From contig JAXIVH010000069.1 of NCBI GenBank assembly GCA_036785325.1, forward strand, positions 654,848 through 718,847: 64,000 nt of DNA. The letters are read 5' to 3'. Of this stretch, positions 50,301 through 62,925 are shown in pieces; the first letter of the stretch is position 1, and the number at the start of each line of letters is the position of its first letter. A model generated the notes under the pieces. That model was not told the DNA's origin, ran no database searches, and saw only the letters and a program-made list of their open reading frames with translations. The position numbers were made by a program, and so were the translations under genes. The DNA is from Urophycis tenuis. Taxonomy: Eukaryota > Chordata > Actinopteri > Gadiformes > Phycidae.

Positions 50301-52590
50301 TTTCTTCCTATTCTGACAGGCATATTTAAAACATTCTCACATATATTATTATACAACAAATATTTAACATTTCAAATGCTGTATTCACCAAAACATTAAC
50401 ATCACCCAAAATGCATTTCTCTTATAGAAAAACATTGCTGTTCGATGAATCTTAAAAATTTTAACCTTAAATTGTATTTATTCAACTATGAACTTATTAA
50501 TTTATCCATATTCTGATGAATATTTTTAACAGGGTTACACACACAACACCACACCAACACCAAACTGTAGAACGTTGGCCGACAGTCAAACAGAAAACCA
50601 CCGACAGCAACCTCCTATAGCTATGGGCCAAGAGGTATAGGCCCTAAATGTAATAAACCACCGGCCACCACCAACTTTAGACCCTGTGATACATTTGCCT
50701 CAGCGACATACTTTCCATTCCAGCTGGTTCTGCCTGACAGAAAGTTCACCCTCTACCCGGACGACGTGGTGGCCGTACAGCACACGCGCCCGCCTGGGAA
50801 ATTCCTGCATTGTCCCGTCGACGCACCCTCCTTGGACTCCCCTTGGCGCCAGAGCTACCTGTCCCTCGGGGGCTCGGAGAGCGGGGCCTGGTGGGAGGGA
50901 GGTCTCCCGTCCCCGCCCGTGGCTGGCCGCTGGGTGGACGGGGTGCTGTGCAACCTGCGGCTGCTCTACGCGGACGCTTCGCGCGGGAAGGGCCACGGAC
51001 CCCCGGATGCGGGGCACCCCCGCGGCGCTGACCGCCTCCCCGATGCGCGGACGACCTCCGACCCCGGTGTCGACACCCCGAGTCCCCGTCCCGCTCCGCC
51101 TCCGAGTCGCGTGTCAGGGCTTGAGGTCATCCACCCCCGGCCCGATGACCACACCCAGCTCCACGTTCAGACCGACCTCCCGGTGCTCTGTGTTGTGAAG
51201 ATCTGGTCTGGAGGGCCCACCGCCAGCAGTTCATGGTCAGCCCCTGTGCTCCAGACAGGGGTCCCTTTTCGACCGTTTTGCCCAGAGGAGTTGACCGGAT
51301 CCTGGCCTGGCTGCGAACGGGAGTCACCCGATACCTGGTTCTCCACGGTGACTTTTGTGTTGCCGTCCGCTGGCGTGCACACGCTGAACGTCAGCGCAGT
51401 GAACTCGGTGAGCACCCAGAGTGTTGGTGTCAGGGTGTGGGGCTACGATGCGGTGACGGGACTCAGCGTGGAGCCCCGCGGACACCTGAGGGTCCTCACA
51501 GACTCGGCACAGGTGAGGATGTCTGAAGGTGCACCTCGCACCCTCTTTCACAGGCAAACACACACATACCCACACAGACGCACACACGCACACACACTTA
51601 CACTCACACTCACCTTATATCCTCATATCCAATCCTTACACAATTTGTAAGGATTGGCTAGCCACCAAATACCTTCTTCAATCTCTCATTTTGACAATTC
51701 ACCCCCCCTGCCAGTCCTTTAGAGCCAAAATAGAAACTGGCTCACCTGTGAGGTTCACCTGGGTGATGGACCACCTGGAGGAGTTCACTTCTGAAGGAGA
51801 CTCCTACAATGTGGTGTTGAAGAAGCCCGGCCAGTACAGACTCAAGGTCAGATTTAGCATATTATTTACGTTGATAGCACATCTAGTCTATGGCTTTGGA
51901 GTCTGTCTCCAGACGGACATCTCTTCATGATGAACCGCCGCGCGACGATCGCTCAACCGACAACCCTTGTCGGAGGTTTCAGGTGACGGCGGCCAATCCT
52001 GTGAGCTCCCAGACGCAAGACGTCTTCCTGACGGCCGACGTCATGGCCCCTCTCGCCGATCCGGAGTTCCTGTCCGCAAGGGCGGTGGTCGCCGCGGGCG
52101 ACGCACACCCGTACGCTATCAGGGTCAAGGTGGACGTCGCCCTGGGAGTGACCTTCAGGTGGGAGCCGTGATGTTTGTCCCCTTCGAGATGTAATGAGGT
52201 TTTATCAGAATGGATGCACCTGACATAAAAAGAAAAAGATACAGAAAGAGACTCTACATTTGAAGACCGTGTTGCCATATGCTTGTGCGTGTGTTTCACA
52301 GCTGGAGTTTTGGCGACGACAGTGGGCCAGTGAGCCACACTCATCCAGCCCCTTGTCAGACGACAGAAGGACTGGTGGAGAGGGGGGAGAGACGGGTGTA
52401 TGTTCAGGACTCAATCAGCCAAGTCTATCTTAACCCTGGTAAATATCCCCTTGCTGGCACACCATTGTGTGTCTCACACACACATCCACACAGCCACACA
52501 CACATCCACACAGCCACACACACATCCACACATAACTGGCAGTACAGTTCCTAGATTCTATGGACACAGATCACGTGATCCACTAATTCC

Positions 52591-52651
<61 letters not shown>

Positions 52652-55600
52652 GTGCGTGTGTGCGTGTGTGCGTGCATGCGTGCGTGCGTGTGCGCGTGTG
52701 CACCCGCACCCGTGCGCACGTCGTAGGTGACTACACACTCCGGGTGCACATGTCCAATCCCTACGACAGCATAGAGAGCTCCAGGCTGGTGAAAGTTCGT
52801 CCCCGGCTGACCCGCCTGCTGCTCTCATCCTCCCCGGCCGTGGGCTCCGTCGACAGGCCCCTCCTCCTGGAGGCCGAGGCCCGGCCGGCGGCCCCCGGCG
52901 TCTCCTACGCCTGGACCTTCACGGACGGCTCCCCGCCGCTCCTCAGCGCCGACGGCCGGGTCGTCCGCGCTTTCGGCCGGGCGGGCCTCCACAACGTCAG
53001 CGTGCGCGCCGACAACGGCGCCAGCGCCCTGACCTCCTGGCTGGCGGTGGAGGTGGCCGAGGAGGTGGCCGGCCTGACCCTGGCCTCCGACGGGCCCGTG
53101 GAGTGGGGCGCCGCCACGGAGGTCAGGGGTCAGGTGGCCGCCGGCACCGACGTCCGCTGGGAGTTTGATTTCGGCGACGGGTCGCCAAAGTCACGGCCCC
53201 CGGCGGGGGTGGGCGCCGCCGCCGCTGCCGCCGCATCCCACGTGTACCGGTCCCCGGGGCGCTACGCGGTGGTGGCGACGGCCGCCAACGCCCTCGGCGG
53301 CGTCCGGCAGTCCGTCGACGTCGAGGTCCGCAGGTTGAGCGTCCGTGGGATCCTGCCCGCCGGGTGTGTCGCCGCTCAGCGGGACGTACAGTTCACGGCG
53401 CTGGTGAGCGTCAACGTATCCGCGTGCACTGTCCGTTGGGACTTTGGCGAGGCTTCACCTCTCACGGTGGTGACCGGAAAGCCCACAGCCACACACAGAT
53501 ACTCCAACCCAGGTGTTTTCCACGTGAACGTCACTGTGCGTTGTCCCGTCAGCGCCGCTCATCTCAGTGTCCACCTTTGCGTCGAAGCTTCGATAGCCAG
53601 CGTGACTCTGCGGACGTCGACGGGCGTGGTGGCGGCGGGGGAACCGGTGTGCTTTAGCGTGCACGTGCTTCCAAAACAAAATGGCTATCGGTTTTCTTGG
53701 CTGAGCTCCCAGAATCACTCGGGTGAGGCGGCGAATGCTGCCGCCGACAGGTGTTTTGTCTACAACGAGGCAGGAAATGAAGACGTGTCGGTGATTGCAA
53801 GTAACGGAGTGAGCAGTAAATCGGCCAAAATCTCCATTGCCGTTCAGAGGCCCGTAAGCAAGCCGTCTGTGGCCCACGACGGCCCGGACGGCGCGCTGCT
53901 TGTCAACACAACGGTGTCCTTCTGGGTCCACAACTGCACGGGAACCAATGTTTCGGTTCTTTGGGACTTCGGTGACGGTTCTCCGCCGGAGGGGAACGAA
54001 AACGTCTCCCACGTCTTCACCTCCACTGGGCGGTTCGCCGTCATCGCCACGGTGTTTAACGGCGTGAGCCGAGCCTCGGCCACCCTGGACGTGAACGTGT
54101 CACTTCCCGCGTCAGACCTCGTCCTCCGCGGCGAGCGGCCCTACGCCGCGGTCGGCGAGGAGACCATCATAATGGCAGTCAGCGCGGCCGCCGGCGCCGA
54201 TGCCGGCTATGTCTGGTCTGTAGACTGCGTGGCCGTACGCCAACAGGGCGGCCATCGACTGAGACACGTGTTTTCCGCGCCCGGAGTGCATCGGGTCGCC
54301 GTCGTCGCTCGGGGCCCGGCGGGCGAAAGGCACGCCGCCATTTCGATCGAAGCGCACGAACGGATAGAGGGGCTGGGCGTGGCGTGTCATAACGTGACGC
54401 GCGGTAAATACGTGCCGACCGGGGAGCCCGTGAGTTGCACCGCGTCCTTCGCGCGCGGCTCCGATGTCAGCTGCGCCTGGTTTTCTGTTTACGGGGGAAC
54501 GAGGCAGGCTCTGGGCCTCGGGGAAAGTGTCGGGCTGCTGCTGGAAGCTCCCGGCGCCGTCTCGGTCCGTTTGACGGCCTCCAACGCGTTGGGCGAGGCG
54601 ACCGGCAACGCGTCGCTCGTGGCGGTAGAGCGGGTCACGCGTGCTAAGCTAACAACCGCGTCGGACGTCGTGGCAGCAGGAGAGCGGGTGAACTTCTCGG
54701 CGAGTGCGGCCTCCGGGTCCGACCTCCGCTATGGCTGGTACATGGACGATGACCTTTCACCTCTGAGCACGCACCTGCCATTTCTTCTCCAGGCGTACGG
54801 ACACGCGGGTCGCCACCGGGTCACGGTCAGGGTGGAGAACGTTCTCGGTCACGTCAGCGCCACTCGTGAGCTGGCGGTTCAGGAGGAGGTACGAGACGTG
54901 GACTTTGAAATCAATCAAAAGCCGCGTCCGTTTCATGTCCCCACGAGTGCGGCTGTTTTGCTCCATGGACGCGTTGGCAAAGGCAGTGACCTCACCTGGG
55001 AATGGCAAGTTGGAGGTGCTCTCGTCAAAGGCTCGGGTCAATCCCTGAATTATTTGTTTACCCGTGAAGGAGTTTACAAGGTGTCTATGAATGTCTCTAA
55101 TGGAGTAAGTTGGCAGGCGGTTTCACACAGTGTTACCGTCCAGGAAGCCATCAGTGGGCTGACGCTGGAGCCGAACAGGTCAAACGTCTGCACTCCAGAC
55201 CAGGTGGTGTTCACCCCACTGGTGTCTAGCGGAACGAATGTCAGCTACATCATGATGTTTGCTGACGCGGATTTGAATCACGGGCTGACGTTCCTAAAGG
55301 GCCTGTTTGTCCTGTCCGACCTGCCAGTTGGACTGCACGTGGTGACGGTGAACGCGTGGAACCTGGTCAGCAGCACAAATGTCACTTCCTCTGTTTACGT
55401 GAGCGAGCGTGTCAGTGGCTTGCACTTGGTGGGTTGTTGCTCCAACACTTTGAGCGCTCTGACAGACACCCGTTTTGAAGCACGAATCCAAAGTAACTCC
55501 ACGGCCAGCTACACCTGGATGTTTTCTCTGGAGGGCTCCGGGCCTATACAGGTCACCGGACAGGAAGTGACATTTTCTCCACCTGGAAGTGGCACGTTGT

Positions 55601-57350
55601 CTGTCCTGGTGGAGGCCAGCAACGGCGTCTGCTCACAGTCCCTGAATCAGACATTTCAGGTTGAGTGGCCTGTTAAGGGAGTTCATCTTTTCTGTCAATC
55701 AGATACAATATTTACCGGACACACGGTCCAGATTGTGGCCGAAGTTAGTGGCGGCAGTAACCTCCGATTCCACTGGAATTTTGGCGACTCTGCTGAGGTT
55801 CTGGTGACGGACAACTACACAGCCAGTCATACATACCACACCCCGGGGGCCTTTCAGATCGCCGTCAATGTTTCGAATAACGTCAGCCAGGTATCGGCGC
55901 AGATCCACACGGAGGTCAGTGAGCTACGGTGCAGAGGCCCCCGAGCCGTGTTGGTGCAGAGCCATCCCACCGTCCTGAGGCACCTCCCCAGCTACTTCGA
56001 AGCCGTCGTGGACGTCAAAAACTGCACCGCCTACAAGGCCTCCTATCTGTGGGAAATATTCCGGAGACCTGAAGGCCGTCGCGGCGTCACCGGGATCTGG
56101 GTGGACCTCAGCGGCAAGGCTTCGGTCACCGCGCCTCTGCTGTCGGTGCCGGGTGGGACTCTGGACGTGGGGCGGTACGACCTGGTCTTCACCGTCTCCC
56201 TCGGCGGGACTCCTCTCAGGGTCCGGCGGGAGGCGGTGTTGACGGTGGCCCACAGCCCCTTGGAGGCCGTCATCAAGGGGGGCTCCGCCAGGCTCTGGCC
56301 CTCCCTCAGGGACCTGATCCTGGACGGCTCGGAGTCTCGTGACCCTGATGCGGGCCCGGGTGCCCGGGACCAGTTGGAGTATCGCTGGGACTTGACTGAC
56401 GAGGTACGGCGCCGTTTGGTGTGGTCGCCTGTTACAGCGCTGTCAGTCTAAATTATGTGTACGATATTATTATTTCACACATTCAGCTATTATATATATA
56501 TATATTTTTTTTTTGGTATTTATTTCCCCCCACAGAATTCCACCGCGTGTGACTCTCCATGTCCACTGATTGACAGTCAGGGCAGTCAATTGACCGTCCC
56601 CGGCGGCGCACTACAAAGCGGCCGAGTGTACGTTTTCACTCTCTCCGTTCACAAGGCCGGCCGGCCAGCCGTCTTCACTGCACAGGCGGTGAGTACACGG
56701 CACAGCCGGGCGCTCCAGTCGACGACACACACTCACACAGTAGCCATTTGAAATAAACAAAAATCAGCGCGTTCCTCTAAAAGTGCCTCGCTAGCTTTAT
56801 TCTCCAGCCAGTGGCCAATTATGTTCCGCAGGCAGTGCCTGGGTGAAAAAAACAAACTGCATCCATCTTGGCACACACAGACGTTAAGCGGCTGGCTAAA
56901 CTCCTCCTGGGACAGATAATTGGCAGGTGGGAGACATCTTAGGTCGCAGCGCGCGCGTGTGTCATGCCAGCTCTGTGGCTCGTCTTTCAGGTGACGGTGG
57001 GCGCGGCGGACGCCGTGTTCCCCGTGACGGCGGACTGCGTGTCCTGTTGGCCTTCGCTGTCCGGGGGCTCCTCTTCCTCCCGCCGGGTCAGTCAGGGAGA
57101 CCCCCTGGTGCTGTCGGGACGCTGTGAGCAGTGTGATGACCGCGCTCAGGTGAAGACCACCCTCCCACCCCCCACCCCCCTGCCGAGGTGTTTGTGTTGG
57201 AGCGGTTGCATGTATGAGTGTTTTATTATATTTACATTTATGGCGTTTAGCATACTCATTTGTCCAAAGTGAACTTGCAATCAGTACATTTCTGTATCAG
57301 TTGGTGGTGGACAGTGGACGACCAACTGATACAGAAATGTACTGATTCAG

Positions 57351-57404
<54 letters not shown>

Positions 57405-58216
57405 GGGAAGCAATAAAATGTTTCACCTTATTACTTATGACAAATGTACTCTTTGTAAATCGTCTGCTAAATGCCCTAAATGTAAATGTTATATGTATTA
57501 TAACTTTAATATAGAGTTTAGAGTTAATATAGAGTTTCGAAGTCAGGCCCAGATTATCATTGCATTTGGTCAATAATTCAGTCAGGGTTATTCAGAAAAA
57601 GACGGACCCAAACTCTTACACATGTCTCAAGTGCGTGACGTCATTCCCGACCGGTCACCTCCCCAGTACACGTGGAGCGCGGTGGACCGGAGCGGCTCGA
57701 CCCTTGACCTCGACGAGGTCACCACCTCCACGGGGGGACGTTCCCCCGACCTGGTGGTCCGCCCTGGGGTCTTGCGGGAGGGAGAGAGCTACACCTTCAC
57801 GCTGGGCGCCACCCAGCCCGACACGGGGCTGGGGGGCGGAGCCAGCCTGGCCGTGGCGCCCCGCCCTCCCCCCCGCGGGGGGAGCTGTGTGCTGCGCCCC
57901 GAGGGAGACATCCAGCCGCTGGAAACAGAGGTCTCCTACCACTGCTCTGGTACGCTCATAGGTCCTCATAGGAAATGATACATTGTGATCATTACAATTC
58001 AATGGGGTTCATTCCTTCATTGTGATCATTACAATTCAATGGGTTTCATTCCTTCATTGTGATCATTACAATTCAATGGGTTTCATTCCTTCAATTTCAA
58101 ATATTAGTGGTGGCAGTAGCAGGGGTAACAGTAGTAGTACCACTAGTGGTAGTAGTAGTAGTAGTAGTGGTAGTAGTAGTAGTAGTAGTAGTGGTAGCAG
58201 TAGTAGTAGTAGTAGC

Positions 58217-58260
<44 letters not shown>

Positions 58261-58310
58261 AATTAGTAGTAGCAGTAGTAGAAGCAGTAGTAGCAGTACT
58301 AGTGGTAGTG

Positions 58311-58342
<32 letters not shown>

Positions 58343-61019
58343 GGTAGTAGCAGTAGTAGTAGTAATGGTAGCAGTAGCAGCAGTAGTAGTAGTAGCGGTA
58401 GTAGTAGTAGTAGTAGTAGTTGCAGCAGTAGTAGTATTTGTAACAAATGGCACCTTTCGTCAAAGGGCTTCACATCAAAACACAGCCACTGAATTTCAAT
58501 GACAGCCTGGTTGTCGACGTACTGAAACGACACGTTGGTTGGGTGACATCATTCCACCGTGGACGTGGTGCTCTCCGATGTCATCTCTGGCTCGTTGCGT
58601 CATCCCTCCTCAGGCTGGAAGCCCGGGAGCCCCGAGGGATCTCAGCTGATCTACACCCTCCAGGTGGCTCCGTGCCGGTCCGGCAGCGCAGCCTGCCCCA
58701 GGCTCACTCTCTACAGGTGGAGCCACTGCACCTTCACATAGGACCACACACATAGGACCATGCACATAGGACCACACACATAGGACCATGCACATAGGAC
58801 CACACACATAGGACCATGCACATAGGACCACACACATAGGACCACACACATAGGACCACACACATAGGACCATGCACATAGGACCACATACATAGGACCA
58901 CACACATAGGACCACATACATAGGACCACACACATAGGACCACATACATAGGACCACACACATAGGACCACACACATAGGACCACACACATAGGATCACA
59001 CACATAGGACCACACACATAGGACCACACACATAGGACCACAACCTTCTCTGAGTGGAATTGTGAAGATATCGTCTGACCCAGTGTTATACGCTAAATTA
59101 CTTCATGGCAGTGAGAAGATGTGCACTTAAAAGGATTACAATTTGGCCTTTGGAACGTCAGCGAGAAAAGAAATGCAGTTTTAGGTTGACATCTCCATAC
59201 ACTTTAATGTAATGACCCTCAGTTAGGCTGATTAGAAGGGTTTTTGTGAAGTCGTAAGCATAGCGTGATATTTAGTGATATCACTTAAAGTTCATCATGG
59301 TAATGATCAGCGATTGGAGACTCTGTGTGTAGTAGCGGGAGGCTCATCTGAGTGTCCATGAAGGGGATGATAACTTGATACATGGTGACACAGGGGCACC
59401 CGCTCCACGTTTGGCACCCTGGTCCCCGCCGGGGTCCCCGAGCCACAGGGAAACGGGACCACCGTCACCATCACCGTACTGGTGGAGGACCAACTGGGGG
59501 CCAAGGTGGTGGCCCTCAACAGGTGAGCCGTCTGGATAGCTGGTGTAGAAGCTAAGCCAATGCTTTAAGCTACTGAGGTATTTCAACAGGAAATTTGTTT
59601 GACGCGCTTTGACGGATGAATGAGAGTCCAGTTGGTTTTCAGTTTAGATGCAAAAAGGTCAATTTATTTTACATTTCATACTTTGATCACACTTTTCTCA
59701 CACACACACACACACACAACGTATTCTAGCGTAGCGTATCCTAGCGCAGAGTAGCGGTCAAAAAACAGTTTTTTCCTTTCCGGTTGGAAATACCTGACGA
59801 GCCCCAAAAGATTCCTACCCTATATCGGCTGATCCACCAATCACAATCGGACCACACCCACACACACACACACAATTGACATCAAATCTGCTCCTACAGC
59901 TGGTGTTTTCAACATTGTTGTCAGGCAGAAATACCTCAGGACAGCTGAGACCCTGCTCATCTTCAGACTTCTGTGCAGACTACTTTGGCATCTTGGCCCA
60001 TAAAAAAACAAAAATCTTTATCGTCGCACTTAAAGGAATTTGCTTATTTGATCAATTGTATGTGCTCTGATGATTCTCATGCTTTTGGGTTATATCGTCA
60101 TTACTGAATGCACTTTTTGAGTTGAGTTGAGTTTTTAAGTCACTTTGGACAAACGTCAGGTAATGTCATTAATATATCAGCCATTTTAATAGATTTTTCT
60201 TATTTAATAGATTTCTTTGGAGGGTTGACTTCAGCTCCCCTGTTTCCCCTGTAATAAAATCCTCACGTTTAAAACCGATCACGTGTCGACGTCTTTTTGC
60301 AGACCTTTGACTGTCGAATGCCCCGGATCAGGTGCCGAGGCCAGCGATCGGCTTCTGAACGAGAGCCGGACAGCGTTGTGGGCTTTAGCCCAACGCGGCG
60401 ACCCCCAGGAGATCCTGGCCTACTCGCTGGCCCTCACGAGCCACCTCAACCAGGTAGCGCCCGGTGACCATCTCTTTGTGATCCCAGCACCAGTACCACT
60501 TCTCTCTCTCTCTGAACACTCGCTCTTCAACCCCTCCATAGGGGGAGGCTAGCTGGACGGCCGCTGAGCCCCGGGACACCAGGGAGATACGGGCGCTCGT
60601 GACCCGGCTGCTGGTCTCTCTGCCCGTCTCCACGGTCCACGACGTGGGCCAAGTGAGCTCAGCGCTGACCCAGAGCGTGGCTGTACGTATGTCCGTTATG
60701 TGGGTTTGTTAATGCGCCCCTGCACTCCTAACCATCTCCTGGGAGGAGGGGGGCCCTCTTGCTGTGTTCCTTCTTAAGGTTTCTGTCTGTCTGAGTTTTT
60801 CTTGCGAGCCCTTGAGAGGTCAGGGTTAAGGACATGCCTAGATTTATGTATATGTATGTATATTTATGTATATTTTGACATATTTTTATATTATATATTT
60901 ATGTTTATATTTTACTGTTGTACACTTCTATCCTGTTTTTCTTTTCCATTTAACATTCAACTGGAGTATTTGTAATGCACTTTCCCTCAGGGATCATTAA
61001 AGTATTTCTGTCTGTCTGT

Positions 61020-61060
<41 letters not shown>

Positions 61061-62859
61061 GTCGAATGATGTGGCCCTTTTGAGACCGTCACTGTGATTA
61101 AGGACTAAGCAAATACATTAGACTTGAATTGACTAGGTTATAACCCCTCCTTCTTTACATTTACTTTCTGCTTCTGTTATTGTTGAACCTCCAAAAAATA
61201 CAAAGCCATAATGGCAGGACTAAATATTAGAAAGACATTCAAACAAAGGAAGTTTTGAACATAAGACCAGAACAGTCGCGTGGTTGTATCATCGGACATG
61301 TATCACTTTCCAGGCTGTCTCCGGTGAAGAGCCGTGGTGTGTGGGATGTCTGGAGAAGGTTCTGGAAGCGGTTGGCAGGATGGTCCACGTGATGGAGGAG
61401 CACAAGATGATTCGGTCATCCTCAGTCCTCCACGCCGGGAAAAACATCCTTTACCTGATAGGTGCTTATCTTCTCCTGGCTCATTGTGTGCTGTGTAGAC
61501 TTAGCCAGGACAACTGGATACAATATACTGGTATGAGGGTATGGATTTGCTCTAACAATGTTTCTGAGGACCAAGATAATCAGTCAGCCATAATCATCAT
61601 GTTACATGATTAGTAATTCATTGTGTGTGATTCAAAATCGAAACAGCATCACATCCTGACATATATCGTGTGTCACGTGGGTGACAGCCCCCCCCCCCCC
61701 CCTCAGCTCAATACACAGGGGGGGTTTCGTAACATTGATTTTTGTATCAATGATTTTTGTCTATAATGGATGCTGGCGGCTGTTTCCTGTGGGGTTCCTC
61801 AGATCACATCCTGACCGCTACCTCCCGGTCCCCGGGGGTCTCTCGTTCCAACGTGACCCAGCCGCCGCCGCCGCCGCAGTCAGCCCCCACCACGGCCCTG
61901 GCAGCGCTGGGCTACGCCGGGACCCTCGTCCGTTCCCTGATGAGGTCGCGCGTCCGCGGGGAGGAGCCCCTCTCCCTCGACGCGCCGCACATCGCAGCGC
62001 TCGGTTTCCGCGGAAACCCCTCCGAGCTCCTGTGCGCCGACGGCGACGCCAGCCCGCCACGTCGGAGCGCCACGACGGGTTCTGCGCGTGTGCCGTGCCG
62101 GTTCCGCGTGCCGCGCCCCCTGGCGGCCCACCTGGCCGGTCAGAGCTCGGAGGTGGTGCAGGTGCTGCTGGGCCTGGACGACCCCGCCGGCCTCGCCGCG
62201 GCAGACCCGCCCATCTCCACCGCCGTGGTCGCCATGGAGCTCAGCACCCCTCAGGGCCGGCCCATAGCGGTCCGCGATTTGCCCCCCGAGCGGGCCATCC
62301 GGCTCACCCTGCCCGGCCGGCGCCCGGCGCGGGGGGCCGGCGGTGGCGGCCGGGGGGGCGGAGCCGACGCTTCTGTGGATCCGGTGCGGGTGAGCGCGTT
62401 CACTCTGCCCCCCGAAGGCGGGGTCAACCTCACGGTCCGGGCTGTGGACGGCCTGCGTGAGAATGCCGGCCTGTATGTGAGCCTCACCTTGAGCCTGGCC
62501 CCAGGTACGTCACACTCCCCTGCTCCTGGAGGGAGGCTGTGTATCTTTTCCACACAGCGCCCCCGAGATTAATTCATCAGTACATTCTGAAAACGTTCAT
62601 GACGGTGTAATTATTCATCAAGGTACGAGTCCTCCATGTGATTACATGAAGGATGTTCTCCCCATTATAGCAGATGGAGGAGGAGGGGTGGGGGGGGGGA
62701 ACATCTGCTATGAAGGCCCTTCAGTCAAGTGTCGTCACTCACACAGTGAACAGTCTTTTCAGGAAGAGGAAGAGGAGCGGAACATTTCTAAAAATGAAAA
62801 AAGTTGTTGTTTGATCGGTTATTCTTTCACCACCTACATGTGTGTCTGTGTATACAGTA

Positions 62860-62925
<66 letters not shown>

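Noticed and set aside
53364..56276. Many open frames on both strands within the giant pkd1 exon
   Set aside because: The exon frame carries PKD-repeat motifs throughout; the others are GC-rich shadows.
58022..58533. Ser-, Val-, Leu- and Thr-rich open frames
   Set aside because: All derive from the (AGT)n tract in pkd1 intron 14.
58610..59041. Repetitive Cys-Gly-Pro-Met-Cys-Val protein on the minus strand
   Set aside because: Translation of the 14-bp minisatellite; the length is a multiple-frame artefact with no stop in the unit.
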